Shown one piece after another: positions 1-11,023 of a stretch of DNA of 64,000 nucleotides. The translations under genes and the position numbers were made by a program. Where the stretch lies: assembly GCA_014529385.2 (NCBI GenBank), contig CM043944.1, positions 73,151,884 to 73,215,883 on the forward strand, written 5' to 3'. Numbering within the stretch: the first letter of the stretch is position 1; each line of letters starts with the position of its first letter. Source of the DNA: Adiantum capillus-veneris (lineage: Eukaryota; Streptophyta; Polypodiopsida; Polypodiales; Pteridaceae). The notes beneath the pieces are model-generated. The model was not told the DNA's origin. It saw only the letters and a program-made list of their open reading frames with translations, and did not search any database.

Positions 1-604
1 TTGCTTCAAAATGTCAGTTACGGATTCTCTTCTCCCAAATTTGGTAAATTGACCAAAAAGTGCCACTTGGCACTCATACATGCAATTTCCCCGCATTGGA
101 CTTCCTGCTTAAAAATCTCTCAATTGGTGCATCAATTGACTTTGCAGCAGAGTGATAAAATGTTCCTCTGGTCATTCCGGATGTAATGACGCGGACACAT
201 TTTCAGGTCCCAAAATAGCAGTTCCCTAAATTTTAGGAGATGCTGCCATTGTATCTTGCTAGGTCATCCGACCCCCTTTGTACACTGCAGCCACACCCAG
301 AACTGAAATGTAGCCTCTGTAGCAAAGGATTCCACTTTGGCTAGTCAATGACCCCACTTTGGCTAACCATAATCCTTGTCCAACCTTAGTGCTCTCTTGC
401 CCTCAGGCCTGGACTCCCTCTGGACAGTTCCACACTAGCTATGCAATGCAGAGCAGTTAGATTTCCCGAGGGGTGTTTCCAAAAAGTGAAAGTAAATAAA
501 TAATAAGAAAGAAATCAACAAAAAGGATAGATAGTAGTCACACGCTGGTGACACAGGGCATAGGCAAGGAATTGTAGCAGGCATCTACCTCTCTCTCTCA
601 AGCA
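1..604. other. No gene recognised; left-edge non-coding DNA
   Basis: I find no convincing exon, LTR terminus or transposon end here. Open frames are short and carry no recognisable motif. I searched it for the missing N-terminal ALG3 exons and found none. It is probably intron or intergenic sequence flanking the nested block. Confidence 0.4.
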
Positions 605-1300
605 AGACCAACCCAAGAACCCTGGCGTTTTCTTTCATGAGAAAAGCCAGCGTTTTCAGCACTTAGACTCAGCGTTTTTCAGCCCCTGCACTTGGCGTTT
701 TGCAGCCATGGTAACAACGTTTCTCAGCCCTGCTACCGCAGCGAATTCAGCCCCATGACCAGTGTTTTTGGACAGCCATAGATCAGCGTTTTGGACACGA
801 GCAGACCTGCGTTTTTCAGCAATAGAAAACCAGCGTTTTCCATCAGCAAGCAAGTGTTTTTGATAGCAAGAAGAAGCAGCGTTTTCAGCATTCAAAGCCA
901 AAGCAACAGATAGAAGTTCGTCGTCGTCCTCTTCGAAGCACTCAGTTTCAGCCATAGTCTAGTCATCGTTGGCACCACCGTCGGCCTCGACATAGCACCA
1001 CTTAGATTTGCAATAGCATCTTTACCAGATTGTGCAATCAATAGTAGACCACTCTCGCCATCGAGAGTGGGGCTCTTGGAGGAGTGTTTGACAACTTCCC
1101 TGTGGCGTATTCTTTTCTCTCTCTATCTCTCAGTCTCATGCACCTTCATTCATAGTGATCACCACTTTGTTTGTGTCCATTGCACCCTCTCAATAAAGGA
1201 ACGGAAGGCTCTCCCTTCCGTAAGTAAAAGGAACCTTGAGCTCAGTTCGGAGCACTCATCTTGAGCAAAGTTCAACAATTCACTTCCGCTGCACCTTACA
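605..1300 (+). repeat. Truncated LTR of the G family (3' part)
   Basis: The last part matches, in reverse complement, the beginning of the LTRs of element G (42490 and 45626). The shared text includes the stretch about a CTGCACCTTACA terminus, the 'gagcactcatcttgagcaaagttcaac' region and the CTCTC/GAGAG-rich leader. It ends at 1300 with the terminal TTACA. Upstream it carries about a dozen imperfect copies of AGCGTTTTCAGC, also found in the G LTRs. The other end of the LTR is missing or too decayed to place, so the left limit is approximate. No primer-binding site follows position 1300, so this is a 3' LTR or solo-LTR remnant. Confidence 0.6.
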
Positions 1301-1479
1301 AGTACACTCGAAGTCGAGGAAGGAGAGATGCATGCTCATTATGAGAAAAGGTAGAGGAAGAGGGCAAAAGGAAGTAGAATTGCCAAAAAGAGATCTAGTA
1401 AGGGTATTTATATTTCACAATAAATGGCTCTATGAAAATGGTTCATGTGCTTGATCAAAAAGTTTGAAATGAATAGTTC

Positions 1480-2490
1480 TGTAACAGATTTGGACACTCC
1501 CAAGTCGAGAATCTACCACGACACCACAAATAATCACTTCAAACAGTTCACAGTTCACAATTGATTTGACACCGGCCCGGCAGAGTTCTCTTTCTAGAGA
1601 GACTGGCGCCCCTTTCGGTTTTTCTTTTTGTATTAATCTGTGTTCAAAGTACAAGAGTGCGGGCAGGCGCTCACACTCAGACTCTGCGTCCAGATGCTCT
1701 TAAGTTGTGAGAGGCTATAGTATTCTAAACATCAAGGCATCTGTTGACAAAGGAGCGGAGTAACTCCCCTGTTGTGCAAACGACTGTGTTACAAGACGGG
1801 CACCACGTGCCCACAGAAAAGAACAGACTGAATAGACTTTTAGCACTTCAATAACAACTGAACTAGAAGAGAGAGACGACACGCGACACGGAGTGACGGA
1901 ATTCCACCCCAGAGAGTATTGGCCCCAAACCTTGGCGCCCCTTTCGGTATTTCTTTATATTGCATCAACACAGTACAAACCTTGGCGCCCCTTTCGCTAT
2001 TTCTTTATATTGCATCAACACAGTACAAGCCGGTATTCGAGACTCTACACCTTCTCCAGGAAGCATGTCAGAGAATGAGCCCTAACCTCATATTTAAAGG
2101 CCCTTGGCTTGAAAAGTAGTTACAGTTGAAAGCCTTCAAACCTCAAAAGCTTCTGGTCCAAAAAGCAATGCCAAAAGCTGCCAGCGTAAATCACGGAGAT
2201 CCGTACAGCTGCCACGTCATCAGCCAACGCAAAACGTGGAAATCCGTAAAGCCTGCCACGTTATCATGCCAGCGCAATTTTTGGAAATCTGCCACGTCAT
2301 CAATATTTGTGTGTGTGTGGGTCCTGCTTTATTTTAATCCTTTCTGTCATTTGGGGCCCCATCGGATGGGGTCCCCATAAGTTGGGAGGACTTCTTTTGT
2401 TACTTGTTCTTCTTAGGGTTTAGGCCCCTCGGCCGGCATCTGTAAGTTGGCTCCATTCTTTAGGCTTTGACACGTCAGCAGTTTGTTACA
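1480..2490 (-). repeat. Gypsy D 3' LTR, enlarged and rearranged
   Basis: Bases 1480-1713 match the U5/R side of the 5' LTR at 36004. From about 1714 to 2040 the sequence departs. It contains a stretch resembling the post-chromodomain 3' region of element B ('aaggagcgg' near 1755), then a second R/U5-like stretch with a 50-bp tandem duplication. From about 2070 to 2490 a U3-like part follows, with repeated GCCACGTCA modules. It is about 1.0 kb long versus 610 bp for the 5' LTR. The polypurine tract expected beside 2490 is missing. The internal limits are my estimate; the outer limit at 1480 is fixed by the TSD. Confidence 0.6.
1931..2030. repeat. Two tandem copies of a 50-bp unit
   Basis: The unit beginning CTTGGCGCCCCTTTCG at 1931 is repeated at 1981 with only two or three differences. 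It corresponds to the R-region text of the D/B LTR family (ggcgcccctttcggtatttcttt). Confidence 0.9.
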
Positions 2491-2542
2491 CACTGCACCA
2501 GATCTCTGGCCAAGCTCAATTCTGGGTTCCATCTGGAATAGG

Positions 2543-4014
2543 CTATGCTAAACCAAAAGCTTCAAGGTAAAGTTTCACAATCTGAGGAGTATCTGCTAGG
2601 TCCTCCTCCTCCATCCACTTCGCATCCAATGCAGGATAGTTCTTGAATTTAACCAAGAACCGCCTTCGTACTTTACCCTTAAATCTTTCTGTCCTTATGT
2701 GCCAAAATCTGTTCAAGAAGAAGGATCTCCTCGTTTTCCTCCACTTCGGATTGCTCACGGGCTCCCTATCTTCGGGCACATCACCTTTAAAAGGTTTCAA
2801 GAGCCTCACATGAAATGCATTGTGAATCCTCCAAGTGTCAGGCAGTTTCAGTCGGAAGGAGACATCATTGATCTTTTTCGGAGATCTGGAAAGGTCCGTA
2901 GTATCTCATACTAAGCTTTGGAAAAAGCCTCTCCTTTCCCTTCTTCTTTCTCAGGTGTGCCTTCTCAAACGTAGGAGCACCCAATCATCGTCCTTCAATA
3001 TCAAATCGCGACGATGGCGATCCGTTGCCTTTTTCTGTCGTTCTTGAGATTTCTGCAAAGCCTCGTGGACCTTGGCAAAAGTCGTGTCTAAGTCGCGCGT
3101 ATACTCATCAGCTTCAAAAATCTTATCTTTCGTGCTTAGGAAGGATGGAACCTTCGGAGCACCTTCAATAATCTCAAATGGCGCCTTCCCCGTGGTAGAG
3201 TGTATCGTGTTGTTGTAGGCAAATTCCACCAAAGGTAGATACTTTTCTCATTGAGTCTTTTGATCCGAGATATAAGACTTCAATAAATCTAAAACCATTG
3301 AATTGGCAATCCCAAATTGCCTGTCAGTCTGCGGATGGAAAGATGACGAGAAGTGCAATCGCGTGCCAATGTTCTCCCAAATTGCCTTCCAAATAAACTC
3401 GTAAATCTGGGGTCTCTGTCGGAGACAATCGTCTGAGGCATGCCATGTAATCTGAAAATCTAGGCCACAAACAGTCTCGCTAAGTGATTCGGCTTGACTG
3501 TTTTCTTCACTGGAATGAAATGAGCGTGCTTGCTAAATCTGTCAATAACAGTCCAGATACCATCATAAGCACTCTGCGTTCTCGGGAGATCAAAATAATG
3601 AAATCCATTGCAATACTTTCTCATGGGCGGGTGGGTATGGGCAAAGGCTATAACAATCCCTGTGCTTTATGCCTGTCAAACTTGACCTTCTGATACCAGG
3701 CAACTGCGCACAAACTCGTCCACATCCTTCTTGAGTATCGGCCAAAAGAAGTATCTCTCTACCCCTTTCATGGTGGTAGCAATGCTGCGGTGACCCGTAA
3801 AAGGTAGACAGTGGCATTCAATCATAACCTTTTTCCTCAACGGCTGTGTAACGCACAACATGGTTTTCCTCATCAAGTAGCCATCCCGAATGGAATATCG
3901 CGCTATTGTCTCCCCATCCAGTATCCGTGTGAAAACGTCTGCAAAATCCGTATCTGTGGCATATTGGTTGACCATATCCTCGAAGCTCCTATGATGTATT
4001 GCGGAAATAGTCAG
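2543..4014 (-). pseudogene. Gypsy D pol, 3' part: integrase and chromodomain
   Basis: Read on the - strand from 4014, a zinc-binding HHCC region of integrase comes first (MIECHCLPFTGHRS, YFFWPILKKDVDEFV; 4014-3680). Integrase core fragments follow (3440-2951; VEFAYNNTIHSTTGKAPFEI). The end is a chromodomain (RRRFLVKFKNYPALDAKWM; 2809-2543). Frameshifts and stops separate the pieces. The 5' continuation lies beyond the nested copia at 32659. Chromodomains in this position are thought to guide integration to marked chromatin. The same order with near-identical motifs is seen in element B. Confidence 0.85.
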
Positions 4015-4019
4015 AACCA

Positions 4020-4246
4020 TGTTGGAATTAGGGTTGCAGAGAAACACACACAGCTTGGAGAAGACGAAGGAAGCTCAAGGCACACAATAGAGAGTGTGTG
4101 ACTTAGTGTGCAATGGAAAGATAGATAGCCCTAGAGTGATGGGCGTATATACAATGCTCAGGGGAAAAAACCTCCTAAAGAGGGAAAAAATGCCCCGTTG
4201 GTCCTAGTGTGTTTACACACATCACTACCACATGTATATGGTAACA
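4020..4246 (-). repeat. Copia E 3' LTR
   Basis: This LTR is 227 bp, from TGTTGGAATTAGG to TATATGGTAACA. It is matched by the split LTR at 10897-11023 plus 32551-32653 and by the copia F LTR at 40817-41045 in reverse complement. Confidence 0.92.
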
Positions 4247-4321
4247 AATCCCCCTTGGAGTGATGCAGTGAACGAGAGCTGGCACATGAGTAAAGGGAAG
4301 TGCCATGCCCTTAGGACATGA

Positions 4322-5760
4322 TCAATCCACAAAGGGCCGTAAGCCCAAAGCTTTGCGAAAAGCTTCAAGCTTCTCACGAGACAATTCCTTTGTGAAAAGA
4401 TCTGCAAGGTTGTCCTGTGTTGGCACATAAGCCAAGCTGATCTCTCCTGCTGAGAGCCTCTCCCTGACATAGTGGTAATGCACCTCAATGTGCTTTGCGC
4501 GAGCATGAAAAACTGGGTTCCTCGCAACTGCCAATGCGCTCTGACTGTCAGTATAGATAGTGTTGGCAGTGTCCTGTATAACACCCAAATCAGCCATAAG
4601 GCGTCTGAGCCATACACACTCAACCGTAGCTGTAAAGACTGCCCTGTACTCAGCCTCACAACTCGAAGTGGACAGTAGGTTGCTTCTTGCTCAACCATGA
4701 TATACATGGACTGCCAAGCATGAAACAAAAACCACTTGTGGACACTCGTGTCAAAACAACCGGCCCAATCTGAGTCCGAAAAAGCATGTAAGTCTGGTGG
4801 CAATGATTCCCCCTTGGGATAAAACAAGCCAAGATGTAAAGTGCCACTAAGGTAGCGAAAAATCCTCTTGACAGCCTGCCAATGCTTAGACCCTAGGCTA
4901 TGCATAAATCTGCAGACCTGTGAGATTGCAAACTGAATATCTGGCCTCGTGTTGCATACATAAATGAGGCAGCCAACAACAGTTTGGTAAAGAGTGACAT
5001 CAGCACGATCGCCAGCATCATGTAGATTCAACTTCAAACTTGTTTCCATGGGAGTGGCAATAGGTTTGCAATCCTCAAGTCCAAACTTACATAGCAATGT
5101 CTCTATGTAACTTTTCTGACACAAGGTAATACCACCATCACACTGCTTAAACTGTATGCCCACGTAATGATGCAACAGCCCCAAATCTTTCATCTTGAAA
5201 GTAGCATTCAAATCAGCCTTAAATTCAGCAATGTGTCTCTCATTTGGTCCAGTGATCAACAAATCATCGACATAAAGAACCACAATGAGAAGTACATCAC
5301 TCTCACGCTTTACATACAATGTGCTTTCTGTTGGACTGTTACGAAAGCCTCCTTTGACCAAATGAGTGTCAGCTTTCTCATACGAAGCACGAGGAGATTG
5401 CTTCAACCCATACAAAGCCTTCTTACATTTGCAGACTTTGTCCTCTTGTCCTTTTATGACAAAACCGCGAGGCTGCGTTACATAAACTTCCTCAAATATG
5501 TCACCATTCAAGAAAGCAGTAACAATGTCTGATTGATGTACATCCCAACCAAAATGAGCTGCCAATGCACATAGAAAACGCACAGTAGTCATACGACAAG
5601 TGGGAGCAAAAGTCTCTTCATAATCTATGCCTTTTTGCTGTGCATAACCCTTTGCAACAAGTCGAGCCTTATGGTGATCGATCTCACCATCCGGCTTGCG
5701 TTTCAACTTGTAAACCCACTTCGTACCAATGGCCTTTTTGCCAGGAGGCAAATTCCACAA
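4322..5760 (-). pseudogene. Copia E reverse transcriptase and RNase H
   Basis: The RVT_2 type reverse transcriptase starts near 5760 with GTKWVYKLKRKPDGEI and HKARLVAKGYAQ. It continues through SDIVTAFLNGDI, ALYGLKQSPRA and the catalytic box VVLYVDDLLITG (intact DD). The C-terminal part includes NTRPDIQFAIS and FSDSDWAGC. The frame shifts near 4670. RNase H resumes in another frame at 4597-4322 (TIYTDSQSALAVARNP, then HIEVHYHYVRE, NLADLFTKEL). The upstream join is abnormal: DVVFVE of integrase runs directly into the RT start, so the linker has been deleted. Confidence 0.88.
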
Positions 5761-6644
5761 ACACTACATCCCGTGAAACTAGAATACGTTTTGTTTGCGG
5801 ATGATACAACCTGTAACCTTTGCTTTCAGCACTATAACCAACAAAAAGACATTTGACAGCCTTATCATCTAATTTTGTGCGCTGTGTTTGTGGCACCAAA
5901 GCATATGCCAAACAACCAAAAACACGCATTCTATGCCGTGCTTCATATGGAGTAATAGACCGCAAAGATTTCGTAGGACACCTGTTTAGTACATAAGTGG
6001 CACACATATGGCCTCAAGCCAAACAGAATGCGGCAAAGCTTGACTTTTGACCATACATCGTGCCATTTCCGTAAGTGACCTGTTTTTTCTCTCAGCAACA
6101 CCATTTTGCGCAGGTGTATAAGGCACTGTACATTGGTGTTTCATCCCACGACTAGCCAGAAATGCATTAAACTCATGGACATATACTCCCCCCTCGATCG
6201 GAACAGAGGGTGCCCATAGTATATTTCGAGACATTTTCAGCCATAGCCAGAAATTGTTTGAAGCACATAAAAACTTCGGACTTCGCTTAATCGGAAATAC
6301 CCATGCATGCCTGGGGTAATCATCAATGAAAGTCACGAAGTAAAGGTAATTGCCCAAGGACGGAGTTTGCATAGGCCCACAAACATCACTATACACAAGC
6401 TGCAACCTGCATGTGGCCCGAACTGAACATCCTTTGGAAACTTAGAACGCTGCATCTTACCCAAAATACAGCCTTCACAAACATGTTTGACAGATGCTTC
6501 AAGAGGCGGCAAAGAAGCAACCATATCAGATTTCTGCAAACGCAGCAAACTGGCAAAATTCAGATGACCAAAACGTGCATGCCAAAGTTTTTCCCTTGAA
6601 TCTGTAACAACATTTGCAAAATTTTGTCCACACTTGTCATACAA
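5684..6644 (-). pseudogene. Copia E GAG-pre-integrase and integrase
   Basis: The GAG-pre-integrase zinc region reads LWHARFGHLNFASLL ... [11 protein letters not shown] (6600-6440). The integrase core follows with [23 protein letters not shown], then [14 protein letters not shown] and VPYTPAQNGVAERKNRSL. The DDE set appears as D (SDVCGP), an expected second D that sits in a damaged frame (PIEGGVYV replaces the usual DRGGEF), and E (AERKNR). The C-terminal part ends RILVSRDVVFVE. At least two frameshifts break it. No protease (DSGATKH) lies upstream, although copia F has one. Confidence 0.85.
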
Positions 6645-6749
6645 ATGTACAGTCGCAGTAGAACCATAAGAAGTGGCTGCATTGCTGTTACCACCCTTTC
6701 TTTGAGAAGCAATAAAAGCCTATTCAACTGCACGCTGTCTAGTCCTGTT

Positions 6750-7415
6750 TTATCTGGAAAGTGACTCTTGCAACATCAATGTGCATAATGCAATAAACTT
6801 GACAACTTCTGGATTTCCTTGGGTCATAAGTCTCCAAGTACTAGCAAAAGTCTGATAAGAATCTGGTAAGGCATCAAGAACAGTCTGCACAAGGGAACTG
6901 TCTGAAATGACTTCACCTGCAGAAATAAGTTGCTCATTGATATCCTTGATACTAGCAAGGAAAGTGTCCATATCATCTTCCTCATGCATAATCTTCGACT
7001 CCAGCTCTTTACGCAGCAAAGCAATTTTAGCCTCATTGCGGCTTGCATAAAGACCTGCTAGAATATCCCAAGCCTGTTTTGCAGATTTTGCTGAACGAAT
7101 GTGAGGAACAATGGTGAGCTTCACAGACAACACAATCAATGCATGAGCCTGCGCATCCTTTACATCCCAACGAGCTTGTTCTGCCGTAGGCAAAACAACT
7201 CTAATAGCAGCAATCCTTGAAGCAAGACCTGCAACATCCTCAACATCGCCTACATTCTCAGAACTAGGACGTACATCAATGCATTGCACAATGTTCCAGA
7301 CGCCCTTTGACACAAGAACATGTTGCATCATATAAGCCCACATAGGGTAGTTGTCCCCATCCAACCTGTCCTCAACAGCAAACATCTTGAACACATCTAT
7401 GTTGTTGTCAGCCAT
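6750..7415 (-). pseudogene. Copia E gag
   Basis: The start is the ATG at 7415 (MADNNIDVFKMFAVEDRL), matched by copia F at 41400. The protein has the UBN2-type gag fold signature [13 protein letters not shown], followed by AKQAWDILAGLYASRNEAKI, then [14 protein letters not shown] and DALPDSYQTFAS. Such gag proteins form the cytoplasmic particle that packages the RNA. The frame ends after LMLQESLSR. A few dozen codons later it is joined to GAG-pre-integrase, so the CCHC zinc knuckle and the aspartic protease are deleted. Confidence 0.85.
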
Positions 7416-7690
7416 GGTAAATGCTGCACCTGATGTGAAAACTGCCCGAAAATAGGAGAAACGGAGCGGGAACAACACGTGCTATATAGCACAAACCGTA
7501 GAAGACTATGAGGCACCTGTTATGCAGAAAACGGCACTGATAGAAATTCTGCACAAAATGACGCAATAGCCTGTGCAGTACTACCTGTAGTTCAAACGGA
7601 GGCCGAAATGAGCCCGAATCAAAAATCTGAGCAGACTGAGCTCTACGAGAATGCCTGAAATTTTTGTCGACCTGGGAATGCTTGCCAAAG

Positions 7691-10600
7691 CATAGTTACA
7701 TGGGACGACGGGTCGGGGTCGGGAACGGGGTCGGGACGGCAAAAGTCAGGAAACGGGGACGGGGGTCGGAACGGCAAAAAAAAAGAGAGTTTTTTCGGCA
7801 TTTTTTGACCTACACACATGCCACACACATAGAGCATCACTTTGACCATAAATTTACACTAAATAGACCAAAGAACACGAGTCATATAGGCTGAAATGTG
7901 CTAATAAAACATCGATGATCGATGGATACAAAATGAGAAGTGCATGCCACAAGGGCTCAAGAGTCAAAAAGCCTAAAGGACTTTAGGACAAGCCTGAGGC
8001 CTCAAGGATAACAAAAAGTACAAAGGGCTATGTAGTAGGTAGAGTCGTAGACTCAAGAGTCTAGACTCGAGAGTCGAGTGATCAATGATCATCAAACTCA
8101 AGAAGTGCTCGCCTGCTGAATCTCCACATCGTCGTCGTAGTCGAGGTCGTCAGCAACGTATGAGGGCTCCGGCTCGGGAGGCTCGCATTGAGGCTCGAAA
8201 TCCTCCTCTAGCTCCTCCAAAAGAGTATCGGCCATAGATGGATTCTCTTGTGCCATCTCCCACTCAGTGAAAGGATCTGCCTTGTGTGTGATGCTCTTGG
8301 CAAGCATGCGCAAGTTAGCGCTCACAAACACCAAATCATTGGCCCTCTGAACGCCAAGGCGATTCCTCTTCTTAGAGGCAATGTGGCTGTACACACTCCA
8401 TAGTTGCTCCAAGCAACTAGTGGTACATGCTTGGCTAAGGACACGAACAGCCAAGCGCTGCAAATGTGGGCCATCTCCTCCATAGTCCTCCCACCACAAA
8501 ACCGAGCCAATCTTGTTGCGATCAAGCTGTGCATCTACACATCCATAGGAGCCCTTCTTTTGCCTGTAGTTGAGTAGCTCGTCTCTAATCTTGCGCCTAA
8601 TGTCACTGCTAGGCTCAAGGCGCTCCAATGCAAGCCGCCATCCTTTGCTCACCTCCTTGTCGGTCTCTTGACGCCTTCCTTGAAACTCAGGGTCAAGCAC
8701 ATAAGCTGCCGCATGAAGTGGAGAGTAGTATCCATTCCACCTCGACTCACACAAGCCATGAATCTCCGCATACTGAACAGGGTCAGGCACAAGCTTCTCA
8801 AGTGCCTCTATCATCCGATCCATGGCTTCGTAGACTTTGCCAATGCATGGCTGCAAGCCATCCACCACTCGAAGTAGGTGTAGAATAGGCTTGACCATGG
8901 CGTCAAGAGTCTTCACCTCCTCCCACCAAGCGGCGTCGTCGGCCCATTCTCGGCATTTCAATCCTACTGCTGATGTAGACTCCGGCATGGCCTGGAACTC
9001 ATCACTGAGAAAGAGGCCCCTTAAGGCTCCGCCACATGTAGACAAGCGGCCTAGCATAAGCCAATTGAATGCAAATCTTGTCTTTGAATATTTGAGCAAA
9101 GACAACTGGCTCCTCTTTGAGAATTCATGGCGCACTTTTTGATGGTTGAGCACAAAGGAGACAATTCGAGAGGCGTCACCAATGGTGGGTGAAATCCATG
9201 ACAAGTTCCCTATGTCCTTGAGGAGGTTATTGAGGCAATGCGCCATGCAAAATGTGACATGGATGCTGGGATACATGCCCTCAATGATAGCTCCGGCTGC
9301 CCTATTTGACGCCTCTCCATCTGCAACCATACAAAGGACATTCTCCAGGCCGGTGATCTCTATGGTGCTTGTCCACTCCGCAGCAAGCATCTCGGCGGCC
9401 TTGCCACTATCGGATGCATCATGTGACTCCACAAAGTACATCTCCCCCCGAGAGTAGGCCACCACCCCGTGGATGGACCGCTTGCGGGTGTCGCTCCATC
9501 CATCTACAAGAAGAGAGACGCCATTGGTCTCCCACAAATCCTTTGTTGCTTGGGCCGCTTGCTCCACGGCAAGCTTCTCTTTGTCAAGAAGGGTGGTGCG
9601 AAGCCTCTCCGATGAAGGTGGCACATAAGAGGAGCCATATTCCCCTATTTTCGTAACCATGGTTCGAAAGTATGGAGACCTATCCACACAAAATAGAGCA
9701 TGTTGCGTTAGTATGGAGAGTCCAGAAATTATAACCCATTATGAATACAAAATGGAAGATTGCAATGTGCATATGCCAAGGGAAACTCACCGCGAAGCAT
9801 GGAAGGCAATGTGGTCGTGGAAGAAGAATCGGGCAACCGACCTATCTACCTCTTCCTTCAATTTAGGATTCCAATTTTCGTTGAGAGTGGTTTGGAAATG
9901 CGGAAGGGAAGAGGACGGTGTAGATCCATGGCTCTTGAAGGTTCGAGAGATGTCGTCAAGGTTGGCTTCCCTTTGCTCTCGCGGTGTCGCCGTGGCGGAG
10001 GGATCAACGGCAACAAAACGGCCCCTCTTGGCCGCTTCCGCAACCTCATACACCGTGAGTTTCTCAAGAAGATCCAACCTCTTCTCGGGAGCTACATGAG
10101 GGCAAAACTTCACCTCGTGACCGGGTTCATGAAGAAGATGGGCTCGCACTTTGTTTGAACCACCCGATCTCTTGTATGGACATAGCTTGCACGTCCATGG
10201 TCTTGCATCGCCACCTTTGCCACGCGAGCTAAAGTCGACTTCATCCCACCACGACCACGTTTGCACGGCGGGCCTCCTTCGAGAAGAAGCGGCTTGAGAA
10301 GTGGAGTTGGCTTGAGATGACATGATGGTGGAGAGACTCGAGAGAGTAGAGCTTAGAAGTTAGAAGGGTTAGAGGAGAGCTTGTGTGGAGAGAGAGTAAA
10401 GGAGAGCTTCAAAGTGGGTAGAAGAGGGAGAGGAGAGCTTCAAAGTTCAAACTTGAGCCTTGAGCTTGAGAGAAATGGAATGAGCATTGAGCATTGAGAC
10501 TATGAGTATTAAGAGGCCCAAGGGAGCCTTTTATAGCCTCCCAAGGGCCAAGGCTTAAAAAATATGGCAGTTGGGGTTGCACAGAGCCGTTGCAAACGGT

Positions 10601-10801
10601 CAAAAACGGTCACTTTTTTGAATCCGACCCCTGCCGTCCCCGTCCGGTCCGTCCGACCCCGGTCCGGCCCCGGCTGTCCCCCCTGCGACCCGCCCGTCCG
10701 GCCCGTTTTCCGTCCGTCCCTCGGCGTTCCCAGTCGTTCCCGGCCCGATTACGGCCGTTCCCCGGCCCTAGGGCCCGTCCCCCCCGTCCCCTGTAACTAT
10801 G
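7691..10801 (-). mobile_element. Autonomous-looking hAT DNA transposon
   Basis: The terminal inverted repeats are CATAGTTACATGGGACG at 7691 and, reading inward from 10801, CATAGTTACAGGGGACG. An exact 8-bp target duplication TGCCAAAG lies at 7683-7690 and 10802-10809, as expected for hAT elements. Both subterminal regions (7700-7780 and 10620-10795) are arrays of GGGACGGGG/GGGTCGGG-like units, probably transposase-binding sites. The element is 3111 bp, lies in the 5' leader of copia E, and encodes a two-exon transposase on the - strand. A 132-bp relative with the same ends is at 40546-40677. Confidence 0.95.
8098..10323 (-). CDS. hAT transposase (BED zinc finger, DUF659, HATC dimerisation)
   Basis: Exon 1 runs 10323 to 9791, and exon 2 runs 9679 to the stop at 8098. 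A 111-bp GT-AG intron (gtgagt ... ggatag) between them restores one frame across FHAS-R-SPYFR. The N-terminal BED-type zinc finger shows WTCKLCPYKRSGGSNKVRAHLL. A DUF659-like block follows (VSLLVDGWSDTRKRSIHGVV), and near the C-terminus is the dimerisation region (CTTSCLEQLWSVYSHIASKK, RANDLVFVSANLR). The protein ends in an acidic tail. The enzyme cuts and rejoins transposon ends in the nucleus. No stop or frameshift is visible, unlike almost every other element gene here, so it may be recently active. The start ATG (MSSQANSTSQ) lies just inside the subterminal repeat region. Confidence 0.9.
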
Positions 10802-10896
10802 TGCCAAAGCTCACTGAAATCGGAGAAAGTGAGTAGGAGTGTGTTGGAGCAGCTGGCGACTAAGCCCGAGAGGACGCAACCTGCTCTGATACCAAT

Positions 10897-11023
10897 TGTT
10901 GGAATTAGGGTTGCAAAGAAACACACACAGCTTGGAGAAGACGAAGGAAGCTCAAGGCACACAATAGAGAGTGTGTTACTTAGTGTTGAATGGAAAGATA
11001 GATAGCCCTAGAGTGATGGGCAT
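10897..11023 (-). repeat. Copia E 5' LTR, left piece
   Basis: It begins TGTTGGAATTAGGG next to the PBS (ctgataccaat) and breaks off after 'gatgggcat' where gypsy A begins. It continues at 32551. Confidence 0.92.

Noticed and set aside
605-960. CRISPR-like array because of the repeated AGCGTTTTCAGC
   Set aside because: Spacing is irregular, the motif is short and imperfect, the DNA is plant nuclear, and the array lies within an LTR family.
5167-5532. + strand ORF of 121 codons over copia E
   Set aside because: It is antisense to a clear reverse transcriptase and carries no motif.
10564-10836. Proline/arginine-rich ORFs over the hAT right end
   Set aside because: They are translations of the C/G-rich subterminal repeats on several frames, with no codon-like structure.
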